Shown piece by piece: positions 61,946 to 64,000 of a DNA stretch of 64,000 nt (position 1 is its first letter; every line of letters begins with the position of its first letter). Made by a program: the position numbers and the translations under genes. The notes below the pieces were generated by a model, which ran no database searches, was not told the origin of the DNA, and was given only the letters and a program-made list of their open reading frames with translations. This DNA is from Polytrichum commune (lineage: Eukaryota > Streptophyta > Polytrichopsida > Polytrichales > Polytrichaceae): positions 9,178,501 through 9,242,500 of the forward strand of contig OX485808.1 in the NCBI GenBank assembly GCA_950295325.1, read 5' to 3'.

Positions 61946-63582
61946 TTTTGGTTTTAGGATTGACAATATACGCAAACGGTTGTGGATGCGCCTTTCTCAA
62001 AGCACCTTGTTTATGATAACCTCTTTGTTTACAATGACAACCAACCAAAGGTTAATAAGGGAGATGGGATTTGCATATGCTAAAGATTAATATCTAAGAG
62101 TCCTCAAGAACCTTCCTTAGAATTTTTTTAGTGGAAGGAATGCAATTTGATACGCTGCAAGATATTGGTCTAACCCTATTATCCCACTTTTCATTTTTGC
62201 CCATGCATTGTCTCTCAAATGACAATGGAGTATTACAAGATCATTATAAAAAGGTCAATAATGGTTGAGTTCATTATAGCAAGTTTATCAAGGTCATTGT
62301 TGTTTAGTGTTTTATAACAAGTTAACAAGGACCCTATGATTTCATGTTAGCAGGCGCTTGCTGTTGTACCCAATTGATGGTCATTGTGGTGTTCAATTTG
62401 AATGACATATTTTGCTACTATACCCCTTGTTGCAACAATATGGTAGTTGTCCCCACTTGGATAATGCAAAACCGTGTGTTGGACAAAGTCCCCACCTTGG
62501 TGGGGCCCAAGGTTGTCCTCCCTAGACTGGGTTACAAATTGCTATGGGAAAAGGCACAATGTTCCATAACTGCATATGGTCTTCCATGAAAAATCCATTG
62601 TCAACCTTGTGGTGGATTGTCTATTCATTGGGATGCCCAAACCTGCAATAGTACTTGGCTAGGAGGAAAATACCAAGTTCGAGGACATTGAAAAATGATG
62701 TCACAAACTCTTTCAAGCCACAATTTTAATTTTTTTTAAAGAATTTGCAATCCAAATACTGGTGGCCATCTATATCTTTTGATTATGGGAGGATTATTAC
62801 TACAATTTCAAACAATCTTCTTGTAGATGATTGCCTTTTCCAGTTTGTTTGTAATATAAACAAGTGTGGATTGTTTCCCAATCCTTTCACCTATAATAGG
62901 GTCTAGGAAGTGGACATGACAGAGGTTCTCCTCCCTTTCTTTGAAACATGTTCTACTCACCAATGTTTGACGCATGTGATTTTTTGTTGAGCCATAGATT
63001 TGGGTAGCATCCAGTCAGGCATACAATGCAATCAAGCTAGCAAATCTGAAATCTAAGAAGTTCTCCAATTGACCCAACGTGGAATCCATAAAGCCTATGT
63101 AGAGATAAGTAGGATTGTATGCCATGTACCACTGTGTATTCTGAGCTATCTTTAGTTTCTTCCTGTTGGATACACACCCTCTAGTTCCACACGCTCTACG
63201 TTCATGTGCTCAACATAGGGGCATTCACGCAGTCCACTCATGGCATAAGAACTTTCATTAGCAAGTCATTGATTGGAGGTTCTAGTTGTCAACGTCACAC
63301 ACTCTAAAGGTCACTTGCACCACTAGTAATCAACTCAAGGGCATACTCTGCGAAATTTTGGTTTTTTCTCACTTGGACAGACATACATTGCAATTTTGTA
63401 AATATTAAAAAAAATTCTTGTAAATAAGTGCTTCAACTCACATTTTGTTTTCAATTCATGCTCATATAATATGAATAGATTTCAATATGTATGAGTAGAT
63501 TGTATATAAATATGAATGGATGTGGATGAATAAAATCATATAATGAAGTAAATTGGAGAATGTTTTTCTTTTTGTCACTGTG
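61946..63582. other. No feature recognised
   Basis: AT-rich, short frames only, between decayed coding segments. It could contain intron-like or inserted DNA. Confidence 0.4.
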
Positions 63583-64000
63583 CAAGGTCTTGACCTCAAT
63601 ATGGTCCCCCCGGTGGAAGATTCAACACCTCCTCCTGAAATATTACTCATCGTGCGCCCCACCACTACAGGCGAGTACCAAATATCGCTTCTCGAATCAT
63701 GAGGCCCTAATTCAAGGGGTGTTTGTATGTTGCATGATGGATTGGTTGAAATTGGCAAGACTTATGTCCCTCAACCGGTCACAAGCACTATCACGTCTCC
63801 CCTATTGAACAAGCAGGGTGTTGACCTCAATATGTTCCTTCCATTGGATGGTTCAGCACCTTCATGTGAAACATTAAGCACCACCCACCCCATTGCTACC
63901 CGCAAGTACCAGATTGGTCTTATTGAATAAGGAGGCCACAATTCAAGATGTGCTGGATCGGTTAACCTTGCCAAGACTCTTGTCCTTCAACCAGGTCGGC
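63583..64000 (+). repeat. 231-bp (77-codon) duplicated coding-like module, runs off window
   Basis: Two imperfect copies start at about 63583 and 63814. Both begin 'Q-G-(L/V)-D-L-N-M' at the protein level and share a YQI(S/G)L motif followed by a stop after about 40 codons, an NSR-containing segment and a (T/L)xVxQP ending. The period is 231 bp, a multiple of three, and the similarity is clearer in protein than DNA, which suggests past coding selection. The second copy continues to the window end. Confidence 0.6.

Overview
The window looks like nuclear DNA from a plant with a repeat-rich genome. It is AT-rich, and the genes have GT-AG introns and plant-specific protein architectures. I recognise only two intact genes. 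Between them lie about 37 kb of decayed or nested transposable elements, minisatellites and long G/C homopolymer tracts. Gene content and the LINE style would suit a seed-free plant such as a fern, but the species is inference and I would not rely on it.

Layout. 1-6.5 kb: degraded dispersed repeats (a family I call R1), a 109-bp tandem duplication and a 353-bp foldback MITE. 6.5-7.1 kb: a 166-bp tandem duplication in the 5' flank of the first gene. 7162-14656 (+): a complete 12-exon gene for an ARABIDILLO-type F-box/LRR/armadillo protein, whose exon model I worked out by hand. 14.7-28 kb: intergenic repeats, including one copy of a 355-bp Mutator-type MITE family. 28-44.5 kb: a mosaic of one or more LINE retrotransposons on the minus strand (ORF1, endonuclease and reverse-transcriptase remnants in that order). 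It is interrupted by a complete 6234-bp CACTA DNA transposon (33101-39334) with 30-bp terminal inverted repeats and a GTT target duplication. The CACTA element carries six copies of a 104-bp repeat and decayed transposase-like coding remnants. A roughly 1.5-kb block with a 50-bp minisatellite interrupts LINE ORF1. 45.6-51.9 kb: 278-bp direct repeats, a second MITE copy and a triplicated ~330-bp unit that ends at the stop codon region of the second gene. 51933-53840 (-): a complete intronless receptor-like kinase of the RKF3/SPARK-ectodomain type. 53.8-55.7 kb: its GC-richer 5' flank with clustered small palindromes. 55.7-64 kb: R1 repeats, the third MITE copy, and unidentified decayed plus-strand coding sequence that ends in a 231-bp (77-codon) duplicated module running to the window edge.

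The two genes have no visible operon-like or functional link. ARABIDILLO proteins are proposed ubiquitin-ligase/armadillo regulators of development. The RLK is a membrane signalling kinase. I found no tRNA, rRNA, CRISPR array or prokaryotic feature, and I saw no convincing new biological system. The best second-look items are the frame-preserving CACTA-in-LINE nesting, the MITE family with matching 9-bp target duplications, and the repeats against the two genes.
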